From CAZQFV01 sp964592645 (GTDB taxonomy: Bacteria > Chloroflexota > Chloroflexia > DTKN01): a stretch of 64,000 nucleotides of DNA. The notes beneath the pieces were generated by a model, which was given only the letters and a program-made list of their open reading frames with translations, searched no databases and was not told where the DNA came from. This document shows, piece after piece, positions 43,929 to 53,308 of this stretch (positions are counted from its first letter, which is position 1; every line of letters starts with the position of its first letter). The DNA is taken from positions 1 to 64,000 of the forward strand of contig CAZQFV010000020.1 in NCBI GenBank assembly GCA_964592645.1, read 5' to 3'. Position numbers and translations under genes: made by a program.

Positions 43929-44782
43929 TGGCTCAAACGCTCGTGACGATCGTTTCCGCCGGCAGCAAACAGGTGAGCATCGCTCCCGGCCGGCCGACGG
44001 TGCTGATCGGCGAACGCCTCAACCCGACCGGCAAGGCGCGCCTGGCGGCGGCCCTGCGGGCCGGCGACATGGGACCGGTCGCCGACGCGGTGCGCGCCCA
44101 GGTGGCGGCCGGGGCCGACGTGATCGATGTCAACGTGGGCGCGGCCGGCGTCGATGAGGTCAAAATCCTGCCGCTGGCCGTGCGCACGATCCAGGAGACC
44201 GCCGAGATCCCTCTCGCCATCGACACGGCCAATACCGCGGCCCTGCAAGCGGCGCTGGCCGCCTACCAGGGCCGGGCGCTGATCAACTCCGTGAACGGCG
44301 AGGAGGCCGTGCTGGCGCGTGTCCTGCCGCTGGCGCGGGAGTACGACGCGGCGGTGATCGGGCTGACCATGGACGGCGGCGGCATCCCTGCGGACCCGGT
44401 GCAGCGCCTGCGCATCGCCCAACGCATCGTCGAGCGCGCGGAGAGCTACGGCATCCCCCGGGAACGGGTGGTCATCGATTGCCTGGCGCTGACCGTGGGC
44501 GCCGATCAGCAGGCTGCGCGGGTGGCCCTGGAGTCCATCCGCTTGGTGGCCCTGGATCTTGGGGTGAACCAGACCATCGGCGCCAGCAACGTCTCCTTCG
44601 GCCTGCCCGAGCGCGAGGTCATCAACCTGGCTTTCTTGACCCTGGCCATCGCCGGCGGGGTCACCTGCCCCATCGTTGACGTGGCCCGGGTCCGGCCGAC
44701 GGTCCTGGCCACGGATCTGCTCCTGGGGCGGGACCCCTACGCTATGCGCTACATCAAGGCTGTGCGGCAGCATTCGCGTTAG
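43928..44782 (+). CDS. Methyltetrahydrofolate:corrinoid methyltransferase (MeTr)
   Basis: This 284-aa protein is a pterin-binding TIM barrel of the AcsE type. Characteristic stretches are VLIGERLNPTGKARLAAALR near residue 26, ADVIDVNVGAAGVDE near 63, PLAIDTAN, ALINSVNGEE near 117 and GASNVSFGLPEREVIN near 222. It moves the methyl group of methyl-tetrahydrofolate to a Co(I) corrinoid protein or back. ATG 43928 overlaps the RACo stop (TGATG) with GGAGG upstream, so the two are coupled. Partner genes acsCD are not present here; a demethylase-type corrinoid protein is an alternative partner. Confidence 0.88.
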   Translation: MAQTLVTIVSAGSKQVSIAPGRPTVLIGERLNPTGKARLAAALRAGDMGPVADAVRAQVAAGADVIDVNVGAAGVDEVKILPLAVRTIQETAEIPLAIDTANTAALQAALAAYQGRALINSVNGEEAVLARVLPLAREYDAAVIGLTMDGGGIPADPVQRLRIAQRIVERAESYGIPRERVVIDCLALTVGADQQAARVALESIRLVALDLGVNQTIGASNVSFGLPEREVINLAFLTLAIAGGVTCPIVDVARVRPTVLATDLLLGRDPYAMRYIKAVRQHSR

Positions 44783-44799
44783 CGGGCGCGAGGACCGCC

Positions 44800-44872
44800 A
44801 AAACACGAAGAATGGGCACCACGAAGGCGTCAAGACGCAAAGATGGGCCGTAGTTGTCGGAGACACGGAAGG
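44800..44872. repeat. Dispersed repeat of the ACACGAAG/ACGCAAAG type
   Basis: The gap before the cyclase gene contains AACACGAAG, CACCACGAAGGCGTC, AAGACGCAAAG and GGAGACACGGAAGG in tandem. The same kind of purine-rich, about 12-base periodic sequence occurs at three other intergenic sites in this window. Confidence 0.45.
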
Positions 44873-47800
44873 ATGGCCACCAGAAGGAACGGCGCGCTCA
44901 ACCTGGACATCTACCTGCCGCTGGACCGCCGGCAGGCCCTGGCCCGGGGGGAGGCGCTGCCCGAACAAGCCACGGGGACGGCCCTGTTCTCCGACCTGAG
45001 CGGTTTCACCCCGTTGATGGAGCACCTCAGCAATACCCTGGGGCCGCAGCGCGGGGCCGAGGAGCTCACCTGCTTGCTGAACGCCCTCTTCACCCCGATG
45101 ATCGAGGAGGTCCACCGCCACGGCGGCAACATCATTGCCTTTGGCGGGGACGCGCTGACCTGCTGGTTCCCGGACTGCTCCCCCGTTCCAGGGGCGGGGA
45201 GGTCCGCCGCCTGTGCCCTGGCCATGCAGCGCCACGTGGCGGCCTTTCGCTCGGCCGAGACGCCGGCCGGCCCGGTGCGCTTCTCGATGAAGGTCGGCCT
45301 GGCCACGGGCTCCGTGCGGCGCCTCCTGGCCGGCCGCCCGCCCTACGGCCTGCACGATGTCCTGGCCGGGGCGACGATGGACCGCATGGCCGAGGCCCAG
45401 CACCGCGCCGGCACCGGCCAGACCGTCGTCGACGCCGCTACCGCTGCCGCGCTGGAAGGAGCCCGGCTGCAGTCGCTGGAAGACGGCTTTGCCCGGCTCC
45501 TGGACGTTCCGCTCCTCCAGGCACCGGCGTCCATACCGCCCGCTCCCCCGTTGCCTCCCCGCCTCGTGCGCCCCTGGCTGGCCGAGCCCCTCTACCGCCG
45601 GCTACGCGCCGGCCGCGGAGCCTTGACGGGCGAGTTGCGCCTGGTCACCAGCGTTTTCGTGCAATTTTCCGGCCTGGATTACGACCACGACCCGCAAGCC
45701 GGGGAGAAGCTCCAGGTCTATGTCTCCCTGGCCCAGGAGCACCTGGCCCCCTACGACGGCTACCTGGCCCTTGTTTCCTGCGGCGACAAGGGCAGCCTGC
45801 TCTATATCCTCTTGGGCGCGCCCACCGCGCACGAGGACGACCCGGCCCGGGCGGTGGGGTTCGCGCTGGCTTTTCAGAAGGCCGTCCAGGCGTTGCCCTT
45901 TATCACCGCCCAGCGCATCGGGATCAGCCTGGGGCGGGCCTATGCAGGCATCCTGGGCTCGGCAGAGCGCTGCACCTACAGCGTGCTGGGCGACGAGGTC
46001 AATGTGAGCGCCCGGCTGATGCAGGCTGCCGCGGAAGGGCAGGTGCTGGTGACCCGGCGCGTCCAGAAGGCGGCCGGCGGGCGCTATGCGTTCCGCTCGT
46101 TGGGCAGCCTGGCGCTCAAGGGCAAGGCCGAGCCGATCCCCATCTTTGCGCCGCTGGCGGCGGAAGGGGACTGGATGGCGGTGGAAGAAGGGCCGCTCGT
46201 GGGCCGCGAGGCCGAGCAGCGCTCCATCGCCGCCGTCATGGACCGGGTGGACGCCGGGCAGGGCCAGGTGCTCTTCCTCCTGGGGGAGGCCGGCGTGGGC
46301 AAATCGGCCCTGGTGCGCCACATCCTGCACCAGACCCGCGCCCGCGGCTGGAACACCCAGCTCAGCGCCTGCCTGAGCTATGGGCAGAGCACCCCCTACC
46401 TGCCCTGGCGGGCCCTTGTGGAAGAGATGGCCCGCCTGTCTCCGGGGGAAGATGCGCCCACCCGTCGCGCGCGCCTGGAGCAGGTCGTCGCCGCCCTGCC
46501 CGACCCGCCCCGGCAGCGCGGCTACTGGCCGGCCCGCCTTCCCTTGCTCGGCGCAGTGCTGGGGTTGGAGATCCCCGACACGCCGCTGACCCGCTCCCTG
46601 GAAGGGGAGCTGCGCCGCGACAACACCTTCCAACTCTTGGAGGCGCTGGTGCGCTCGCTGGCCGCCGTCCGTCCGGCCGTCGTCGTCCTGGAGGATGCCC
46701 ACTGGGCCGATGAGCTCTCCCTGCTGCTCGCCGCGCAGATCGGCCGCGGGTTGGCCGATCTGCCCCTGCTCCTGGTGATCGTCCAACGCCCGCCGGTGGC
46801 CGCCCTGCCGGCCGCCCTGCGCGCGCTCCAGGCCCTGCCCCACCAGGTGACGCTGACGCTGACCGCCTTGGAGCAGGCTTCTGCCCTGGAGTTGGCCCGG
46901 CAGCGGCTCTATGCCGCCTCCCTCCCGCCGGAGCTGGAACGCCTGCTCCAGGAAAAGGCCCAGGGCAATCCCTTTTTCATCGAGGAGCTCGTCCGCGCCC
47001 TGCTGGAGGCCGGCTGCCTGCGCCGCGAGCGCGATGCCGTGACCCCCGCCGGCGACTGGAGCGCCCTGCAGCTTCCCGACAACATCGAGGGCCTGGTCCA
47101 GGCCCGCCTGGACCGCCTGCCCGAGGAAGACCGCCTCACCATCAAGGTGGCTTCCGTCATCGGCCGCGCCTTCGAGCGCCCGCTCCTGCGCGAGGTCCAC
47201 CCCACTAGGCTGCCCGAACCCGCCCTCGCCCGCCAACTGGAGGGCCTGAGCCGGGCCGAGTTCGTCTTCCTGGAAGAGGCGGACCCCCACTGGCGTTACG
47301 CTTTTCAGCACGCCATCCTGCACGAGGTGACCTACGGGACATTGCTCTTTGCCCAGCGCCGGACGCTGCACGGGGAGATCGGGGCGGCGCTGGAGCGCCG
47401 GCATGCTGCCGACCTGCCGCGGGTGCTGGACCTGCTGGCCTACCACTATGCCCGCAGCGCGGAGCGCGGGAAGGCGATCCACTACCTGCAGCGGGCCGCG
47501 GAAAAGGCGCGGCGCGAGTACGCCAACGAGGTGGCCCTGGGCTACTACAGCCAGGCCCTGGAGCGGCTGTCGCCGGGGGAGTCCGCCCTGCGCTACGACC
47601 TCCTGGCCGGCCGCGAGCGCATCCATGACCTGCTGGGGGACCGCGAGGCCCAGGAGGCGGACCTCTTGGAGATGGGCCGGCTGGCGGCAGAATTGGCGGA
47701 TGCCCGCCGCCAGATGGAGGTGCTCAACCGCCGCGCCCGGCGGGCCGTCGACATGGGCGCGCTCGAGGAGGCCCGCAGTTTTGCTCAACAGGCCCGGATG

Positions 47801-48895
47801 CAGGCCGGAAAGCTCCAGGACGCCCATGGCATCGCCGAGGCCCAGAGGACGCTGGGGGTCATCCATGGTGGCCTGGGCGAGTATGATCGCGCTCTTCGGC
47901 TCTTTGAACGGGCCCGCCGGGCCTTTCGCGCCACGGATGACCCCGATGGGGAAGTGGCCTGCCTGATCAACTTGGGACTGGTGCACTTTTACCAGGACAG
48001 AGCAGAGCAGGCTCGCGTGTACTACGCCCGGGCGTTGGAAATCACGCGCGGCCGGCAGAACCGCCCCCAGGAAGCGCTTACCCTGAACAACCTGGGCCTG
48101 GCCGACATTAAGTTGGGATCCTACGAGGCAGCGCTCGAGCACCTGTGCCAGGCCCTGGCTATCGCCCGCGAGGTCGGCAGTGCCAACAACGAAGTGCTGG
48201 CTCTGGAGAACACGGGAGCAGTGGCCACCTACCTGGGCAATCTCAGCATAGCGGCCGAGCACCACCACCAGGCGCTGCTCCTGGCCCGCAAGTTGGAGGA
48301 CCCCGAAGGCGAGGCTACCAGCCTATGCAGCCTGGGGCAACTTTACACCTACCAGGACCGGGCGGGCGAGGCTCGCGCGGCCCTGGGTGAATCGCTGCTC
48401 AAATTCAGGGAAATCGGCCACCGCCGTGGAGAGGCCGACGCGCTGCACAAGCTGGGATTGCTGGAACTGCGGACGGGCCAAGCCGGCGCGGCCGTACAGA
48501 CGCTGCAGCAAGCCCTGGCCATCCGCCTGGAGATCGGCGAGGCCGGCAACGCCCTGGTCACCCGCGCCTGGCTGGGCCTGGCGCATGCGCAGGCGGGCGA
48601 ACCAAATCTGGCAGCGGCGCACATCCGCGCGGCCCTGGTCCAGGTGCAGGCCGAGGGCTACCACGGAGATGCACCGGAGCAGGAGATTTGGTGGGCGGCC
48701 TGCCAGGTTTGGCGGGCCTGCGGGGAAGCCTCCGCCGCTCGGGACGCCCTGTGCCGGGCCTGGGAACTGGTGCAGGCGCAGAGCGGGCGCATCCAAGATC
48801 CCGGCCTGCGCCGTTCGTTCCTGGAAGAGGTCCCCGTCAACCGGGAGATCGCGGCCGCCTATGGGTGGAACCCCCGCATCACTACCGGCAGATAG
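44873..48895 (+). CDS. Tandem class III cyclase domains, ATPase and TPR regulator (soluble adenylyl cyclase-like)
   Basis: This 1340-aa protein starts at ATG 44873; ATG 44843 in the same frame lies in repeat DNA. Cyclase domain 1 (about residues 30-200) has both metal aspartates, Asp41 in FSDLSGFT and Asp93 in FGGDALTCWF, but lacks the usual Asn/Arg pair. Domain 2 (about 250-425) has Gln instead of the first metal Asp (VFVQFSG) but keeps LGDEVNVSARLM with Asn and Arg. An AAA/STAND ATPase follows (GEAGVGKSALV near 460; VVVLEDAHWADE), then TPR repeats at about 840-1290. It resembles vertebrate soluble adenylyl cyclase in domain order. The 3' end overlaps the convergent gene by 37 bases. Confidence 0.8.
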   Translation: MATRRNGALNLDIYLPLDRRQALARGEALPEQATGTALFSDLSGFTPLMEHLSNTLGPQRGAEELTCLLNALFTPMIEEVHRHGGNIIAFGGDALTCWFPDCSPVPGAGRSAACALAMQRHVAAFRSAETPAGPVRFSMKVGLATGSVRRLLAGRPPYGLHDVLAGATMDRMAEAQHRAGTGQTVVDAATAAALEGARLQSLEDGFARLLDVPLLQAPASIPPAPPLPPRLVRPWLAEPLYRRLRAGRGALTGELRLVTSVFVQFSGLDYDHDPQAGEKLQVYVSLAQEHLAPYDGYLALVSCGDKGSLLYILLGAPTAHEDDPARAVGFALAFQKAVQALPFITAQRIGISLGRAYAGILGSAERCTYSVLGDEVNVSARLMQAAAEGQVLVTRRVQKAAGGRYAFRSLGSLALKGKAEPIPIFAPLAAEGDWMAVEEGPLVGREAEQRSIAAVMDRVDAGQGQVLFLLGEAGVGKSALVRHILHQTRARGWNTQLSACLSYGQSTPYLPWRALVEEMARLSPGEDAPTRRARLEQVVAALPDPPRQRGYWPARLPLLGAVLGLEIPDTPLTRSLEGELRRDNTFQLLEALVRSLAAVRPAVVVLEDAHWADELSLLLAAQIGRGLADLPLLLVIVQRPPVAALPAALRALQALPHQVTLTLTALEQASALELARQRLYAASLPPELERLLQEKAQGNPFFIEELVRALLEAGCLRRERDAVTPAGDWSALQLPDNIEGLVQARLDRLPEEDRLTIKVASVIGRAFERPLLREVHPTRLPEPALARQLEGLSRAEFVFLEEADPHWRYAFQHAILHEVTYGTLLFAQRRTLHGEIGAALERRHAADLPRVLDLLAYHYARSAERGKAIHYLQRAAEKARREYANEVALGYYSQALERLSPGESALRYDLLAGRERIHDLLGDREAQEADLLEMGRLAAELADARRQMEVLNRRARRAVDMGALEEARSFAQQARMQAGKLQDAHGIAEAQRTLGVIHGGLGEYDRALRLFERARRAFRATDDPDGEVACLINLGLVHFYQDRAEQARVYYARALEITRGRQNRPQEALTLNNLGLADIKLGSYEAALEHLCQALAIAREVGSANNEVLALENTGAVATYLGNLSIAAEHHHQALLLARKLEDPEGEATSLCSLGQLYTYQDRAGEARAALGESLLKFREIGHRRGEADALHKLGLLELRTGQAGAAVQTLQQALAIRLEIGEAGNALVTRAWLGLAHAQAGEPNLAAAHIRAALVQVQAEGYHGDAPEQEIWWAACQVWRACGEASAARDALCRAWELVQAQSGRIQDPGLRRSFLEEVPVNREIAAAYGWNPRITTGR

Positions 48896-51800
48896 ATGCT
48901 GTGCGCCGGCCCCTCCGTCACCGTCACGGTTTGGCTATGGGAGGAGGAGTAAAAGCCCAGAACATTGGTCGCCGTCATGACCACGGTATAGTCGCCCGCC
49001 GCGCCGTACATGTGGGCGGTGTGCTGGCCGACGCCCCGGGCCCCGTCGCCCCAGTCCCAGGTATAGTCGATGGGCGGATCCCCCATCAGCACCGCGCCGT
49101 CGCAGGTGACGACGCTGCCCGCGACCGCCGCCGTGAAGCTGGCCCCGTTCACCGGCACATAGTTGAAGGGAAAGTTGGTTCCGGCGTAGCTGATCTGGCC
49201 GTCGCGCAGCTCCGGGTTGCCGTACGATGCGCCGGCCACGGCCACGATCGGCTGCGGGGGATCGGCCACGAGGATGGCCGCGGCGCGCTCGCTCGGCAGC
49301 GGCGGCAGCATGAACTGTCCCACCTCGCCCGGCCCCACCACCTGCCGGTCCCAAACCGGCGAGTCGTCGGCCGTGTTGGAGTAGCGGATCGTCACCCGCG
49401 TCGGCGCATCCCCCAGGTTCATCACCCGGATGCGGTCCGCGGTGTGCCACCCCTGGAAGCCGTTGAAGAGGGCCGGCAGGGCCACGGCGGGGCCGGCCTC
49501 CTCCAGGGCCAGGGCGCGATAGGCGTCCGGCCCCCGGGCCGCCGGGTTGCGGCTCTCGATCCGCACGACGGCCACGAGCGGCGGTCCCCCGGCCGTGTCG
49601 ATCTTGGCCCAGCCGCCGGCCCCCTGGGTCGAGAGCAGCGCCCGCGTGTTCCAGGGCGGCAGGAACGCGGTTTGGGTAGAGCCATCGCCGTAGGTAATGG
49701 TGGAATACACGTACTGGCCGGTCGGATTCTGGATGACCAGGGTCGTGGTCATCCAGCCGGATTCGCGCGGCGGCAGGTAGGGGGCGTAGAGGGCGTTGCT
49801 GCAATAGGGCGAGACGGAGAAGGCGGCGTAGCCTCCGCAGTGCGAGTTGGCGGTCACCCGGATCGGCAGGTCGGCGTCCAGGATCACGGAGCCCAGGAAA
49901 TCCGCCGGCAGGTTGTGCTCCGCGCCCGGGTCCACGGTGGCGGTGCCCAGGGGGGGAATGGTGTAGGTATCGTAGGCCACCTGCGCGCCATAGGCGTCCA
50001 AGAGATAGACCCGCAGGGGAGTCCCGTAGTGCGAGTCCATGTTGTGGACATACAGGCGCGTGCAGCCGTCGATCGGGGTGTAGCCGCTGTGGCCGGCGAT
50101 GTCGTCCGGCACGCCGGGGAAGATGGTGTTGCCGCCGTCCTCCGGGGGCGGCTCCAGGTGGACCACGGCCATCGCCGCCCGGACCGGCGTCGATAGCACC
50201 AGGGTGCCGCTAAAGTTCCACGGCAGCGCCGGCCCCGGCTCGTGGACCTGGGTCTCGCCGCCGGCCAGGCTGCCCGGGAGCGAGTAGTACGTCTCGCCGC
50301 TGGGGTGCACGAACCGGGCGAGGAAGGGCTGGTCGTCGGGGGCCAGGTTGAGAACCTGAAAGTCGGTTGAGGCCCAGCCACCGCGCAGCGGGTCGTCGCC
50401 GGGCAGGCCGGAGGGGTCGGTCCAGGCGACGCGCCCGGCCGGGAAGGTCTGGCAGGCCGGCGGCTCCTGCGGGCAGGGCCAGCCCAGCGGAAAGTATTCC
50501 GGCACGGCGAACGGCGGGGTGTCCGAGCTCATCCGGCCGCCGATGACCATCAGGGAGGGCATCGGGTCGTTCGGGTCGGGGGTGCAGAGGGGGATAAAGA
50601 CGCCGGCGTGGTCGCGCCGGGCATAGTTCAGGTCGGGGAAGGCCTGGTACCAGTTCCCCGCCCCGGTGTCGTAGGCCAGGGCCTCGGCGGAGGAGTCCGG
50701 CCAGTCGCCGCCGCCGGCGGTGTAGATCCAACCGCCCCACGGCGAGTTCAAACGGGTGTCGATGTCCATGCCAAAGCCGCGGCCCTCCCCCAGGGCGACC
50801 GGCATGCTCGGCAGCGGCACCCAGCCGGCCGCCAGGTTGTTCACGTCCAGCGCCTCGACGACATCCGTCGGCACCAGGTCGCCGCCGTTGTACTGATAGT
50901 TCCCGCCGATGGCATAGATGACGTTATCCTGCACTGCCACCAGGGGATAGGCGCGCGGCGGGTTGAGGTTGGCCGTGGTAATCCGCCGCCAGCGCTGGGT
51001 GGCCGGCCGCGCCGGGTCGTACTCCCAGGTCTCCCCGGAGAAGTACGGCGCGGTCACATTCTCCCACCCGCCGAAGCAATAGAGCTTGCCCAGCACGGCG
51101 GCGCAGCCCATGGCGCCGATCGTCGTGCCGTTCAGCACCCCGGGCCAGGGGTCGCTGGTAACGGTATCGACCCAGTTGAGCGTCGGGTAGTAGCGCTGCA
51201 CCAGGTTGGTGGGGCCTACCCCGTCGGCGTCGTATCCGCCGACGACATAGATCGCCGGTCCCCAGTACGTGCTGTTCTCGTCGTGCAGGATGTTGGCGGT
51301 GTAGTTGGAGACATCCTCGACCATGCTGGTTACGGCGGCCCAAGCGTTGTCCACCGGGTCGTAGCGCCAGATGGTGGGGTCTTCGGTGCTGCTGCCGGTC
51401 CGCCCGCCCATGCAATAGACTTTGCGGTTGTAGATGTACGCGGAGCCGGTGCCGTCGTCGAACCAGGCGCAGTCGAAGCGGGTGTACTCGAACGGCGTAG
51501 GCGGCATCACGATCCACTCCCCGGGCAGGAGTGTAAAGTTCTGAAGCGTCGTCTGACCGGGCTGGATGACGATGCCGGAGAGCGTCTGCGAGCCATAGCC
51601 GGCGGCCGCGGCGGTCGCGGTATAGGTCCACGCCGGCAGGAGCATGGAGTAGTAGCCGTCGGCGTCGGCCGTGGCCGTCTGGCCGCCGGGTTGGGCCGTC
51701 ACCGTGGCCCAGGGGATGGGGCCGCCGTCCAGGTCGTAGACGTAGCCTTCCAGCCGGCCGGCCTGTTGGCAGACCGCCGCGCCGGCCGCCAGCACGTCCA

Positions 51801-53184
51801 GGAAGCCGTAGCCGTAGGTATAGTTGCCCTCGCCGTCGGGCGGCGCATCGCAGTTCCCGGCCGGCGGCGTATTGGCATAGTCCTGCAGGAGCTCGAACGT
51901 CTGCGGCACCTGCCCGATCATCCAGGGAGCGCAGGACCAGAGCAGGGCCACGGCCCCGGCGCTGTGCGGGGCGGCCATACCGCTGCCGCTCCAAGAGGCA
52001 AAGCCGCCGTACATATCGCTGGAGGTGATGTTCACGCCGGGGGCGCTGATGTTGGGCTTGGTGTAGGGCTCGTGGCCAAAGGCGGCCGACGGCCCGCGGC
52101 TGGAGAAGGAGGCGATGGTGCGGCTGGCGTCGTGGGCCGCCGTGGCGAACGACACCTGGTAGTCGGAGGGCGAGCCGATGGTCCCGCAGGTGGGGCCGCC
52201 GTTCCCGACAGGGAAGGTTGGAAAGATCCCCGCCGCCGTCCATGCCTGCACCTTGGTCAGGTACCAGTCGTTGCCGCCGGCACCGCCCCAGGAGTTGTTG
52301 ACCACGTGCGGCCGGTTGCCCGGATCGCCGCCCGGCGCCAGCAGCCAGTCGGCGCAGGCGTTCAGGTTGAGCTGGCTGCAGGAGCCGCCGGAATCGCAGG
52401 CCTTGCAGGCGATCCAGGTGGCCCCGGGCGCCATGCCCACCTGGTGGGGCAGGGCGGGATCGTCGTCGCCGACCATCGTGCCGGTGGTGTGCGTGCCCTG
52501 GCCGTTGTTGTCGCACGGCGCCGTGGGGCAGGCGCCGGTGGGGTCGTACCAGCAGGCGGCGTGGTCGGGGTCCCCGGCGCAGCGGTAGGCCTGGTCCAGC
52601 GCGGGATGGGTCCACAGCACGCCGGTGCCGATACTGGCCACGATGATGCCCTCGCCCTGCAGCCCCCAGGTCGTCCAGAACTGGTCAGCTTTGGTGTCGG
52701 CGATGCCCCAGTCCAGCGTCTCCGGGGCGGCCGGCGCCGCTGCCGCGAGCGGCGGATCGACATAGGAGGTACGCGGGGCCAGGACGGCGGCGACCCCCGG
52801 CAGAGAGGCCAGGGTCTGGGCCGCCTCCCGGTCGCCGGCCCAGACATAGAGCTCGTTGCCGGCGATAAAGGTGCGGTACGCCAGCTCCTGGCCGTCCAGG
52901 TAGGCCACGGCCTGGGCCTGGGAGCGCGCCGCCGTCTCCTGCAACGCCGTGAAGACGAAGCGGCCGCGCTCCTCCCAGCCCATGGCGTAGGCCGGGGAGA
53001 GGTCGGCCTGCTCGGAAAAGCGCACGAGAAAGTCGGAGCGGCCGGCCGCGGCGAAGCGCGCCGACAGGGCCGGCTCGACCTGGGCCATGGCCTGCCCCGG
53101 GGCCGGGGCGCTGGGCAGGGTCGTGCCGACGAGTGCCAGGAGCAGCGAGAGGAGCAGAGGGCGGAACAAAGGGGTCCTGTTCAT
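48859..53184 (-). CDS. Secreted subtilisin-like (S8) pseudoprotease with Kelch and PKD domains
   Basis: This 1441-aa protein has a signal peptide (residues 1-30), a propeptide-like region and an S8 domain at about 155-475 of the bacillopeptidase-F-like subgroup. The catalytic Asp is Gly186 (SIGTGVLWTHPAL), His232 remains (GQGTHTTGTM), and the catalytic Ser is Gly402 (SGSGMAAPH instead of GTSMAAPH). Asn328 of the oxyanion hole is present. A carboxypeptidase-regulatory-like domain follows (about 483-555), then Kelch-type repeats (about 560-910), beta-rich modules and a PKD domain (DYTWDWGDGARG) near 1380. The tail IYLPVVMRGFHP resembles Chloroflexi secreted proteins. It is probably a non-proteolytic binding protein. 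A TTGACA promoter precedes it. Confidence 0.82.
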   Translation of the reverse strand: MNRTPLFRPLLLSLLLALVGTTLPSAPAPGQAMAQVEPALSARFAAAGRSDFLVRFSEQADLSPAYAMGWEERGRFVFTALQETAARSQAQAVAYLDGQELAYRTFIAGNELYVWAGDREAAQTLASLPGVAAVLAPRTSYVDPPLAAAAPAAPETLDWGIADTKADQFWTTWGLQGEGIIVASIGTGVLWTHPALDQAYRCAGDPDHAACWYDPTGACPTAPCDNNGQGTHTTGTMVGDDDPALPHQVGMAPGATWIACKACDSGGSCSQLNLNACADWLLAPGGDPGNRPHVVNNSWGGAGGNDWYLTKVQAWTAAGIFPTFPVGNGGPTCGTIGSPSDYQVSFATAAHDASRTIASFSSRGPSAAFGHEPYTKPNISAPGVNITSSDMYGGFASWSGSGMAAPHSAGAVALLWSCAPWMIGQVPQTFELLQDYANTPPAGNCDAPPDGEGNYTYGYGFLDVLAAGAAVCQQAGRLEGYVYDLDGGPIPWATVTAQPGGQTATADADGYYSMLLPAWTYTATAAAAGYGSQTLSGIVIQPGQTTLQNFTLLPGEWIVMPPTPFEYTRFDCAWFDDGTGSAYIYNRKVYCMGGRTGSSTEDPTIWRYDPVDNAWAAVTSMVEDVSNYTANILHDENSTYWGPAIYVVGGYDADGVGPTNLVQRYYPTLNWVDTVTSDPWPGVLNGTTIGAMGCAAVLGKLYCFGGWENVTAPYFSGETWEYDPARPATQRWRRITTANLNPPRAYPLVAVQDNVIYAIGGNYQYNGGDLVPTDVVEALDVNNLAAGWVPLPSMPVALGEGRGFGMDIDTRLNSPWGGWIYTAGGGDWPDSSAEALAYDTGAGNWYQAFPDLNYARRDHAGVFIPLCTPDPNDPMPSLMVIGGRMSSDTPPFAVPEYFPLGWPCPQEPPACQTFPAGRVAWTDPSGLPGDDPLRGGWASTDFQVLNLAPDDQPFLARFVHPSGETYYSLPGSLAGGETQVHEPGPALPWNFSGTLVLSTPVRAAMAVVHLEPPPEDGGNTIFPGVPDDIAGHSGYTPIDGCTRLYVHNMDSHYGTPLRVYLLDAYGAQVAYDTYTIPPLGTATVDPGAEHNLPADFLGSVILDADLPIRVTANSHCGGYAAFSVSPYCSNALYAPYLPPRESGWMTTTLVIQNPTGQYVYSTITYGDGSTQTAFLPPWNTRALLSTQGAGGWAKIDTAGGPPLVAVVRIESRNPAARGPDAYRALALEEAGPAVALPALFNGFQGWHTADRIRVMNLGDAPTRVTIRYSNTADDSPVWDRQVVGPGEVGQFMLPPLPSERAAAILVADPPQPIVAVAGASYGNPELRDGQISYAGTNFPFNYVPVNGASFTAAVAGSVVTCDGAVLMGDPPIDYTWDWGDGARGVGQHTAHMYGAAGDYTVVMTATNVLGFYSSSHSQTVTVTEGPAHSIYLPVVMRGFHP

Positions 53185-53272
53185 TGTAGCCTCCTTGCGG
53201 AAAGCGCCCTGGTGAGTATGCTAGGAGCGGGCCTGGCGGCGCACGGGGAGGGGGCGATTCCTGTTATATACT

Positions 53273-53301
53273 ATAATAGCAAGTCGGGGCGCCGTTGTCA
53301 A
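53273..53301 (-). promoter_or_regulatory. Promoter of the subtilisin-like gene
   Basis: TTGACA (53301-53296) and TATTAT (53278-53273) on the minus strand are 17 bases apart. Its -35 box and that of the divergent promoter form an inverted repeat. Confidence 0.8.
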
Positions 53302-53308
53302 TAGCTCG

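Noticed and set aside
45602..48268. 888-codon minus-strand frame opposite the cyclase/TPR gene
   Set aside because: Composition is Gln/Gly/His-rich without domains or a ribosome site, and it lies fully inside a well-supported plus-strand gene.
50608..53304. 898-codon plus-strand frame opposite the subtilisin-like gene
   Set aside because: It is a Gly/Val/Arg/His-rich shadow frame with no family resemblance; the minus-strand protein has a signal peptide and recognisable domains.
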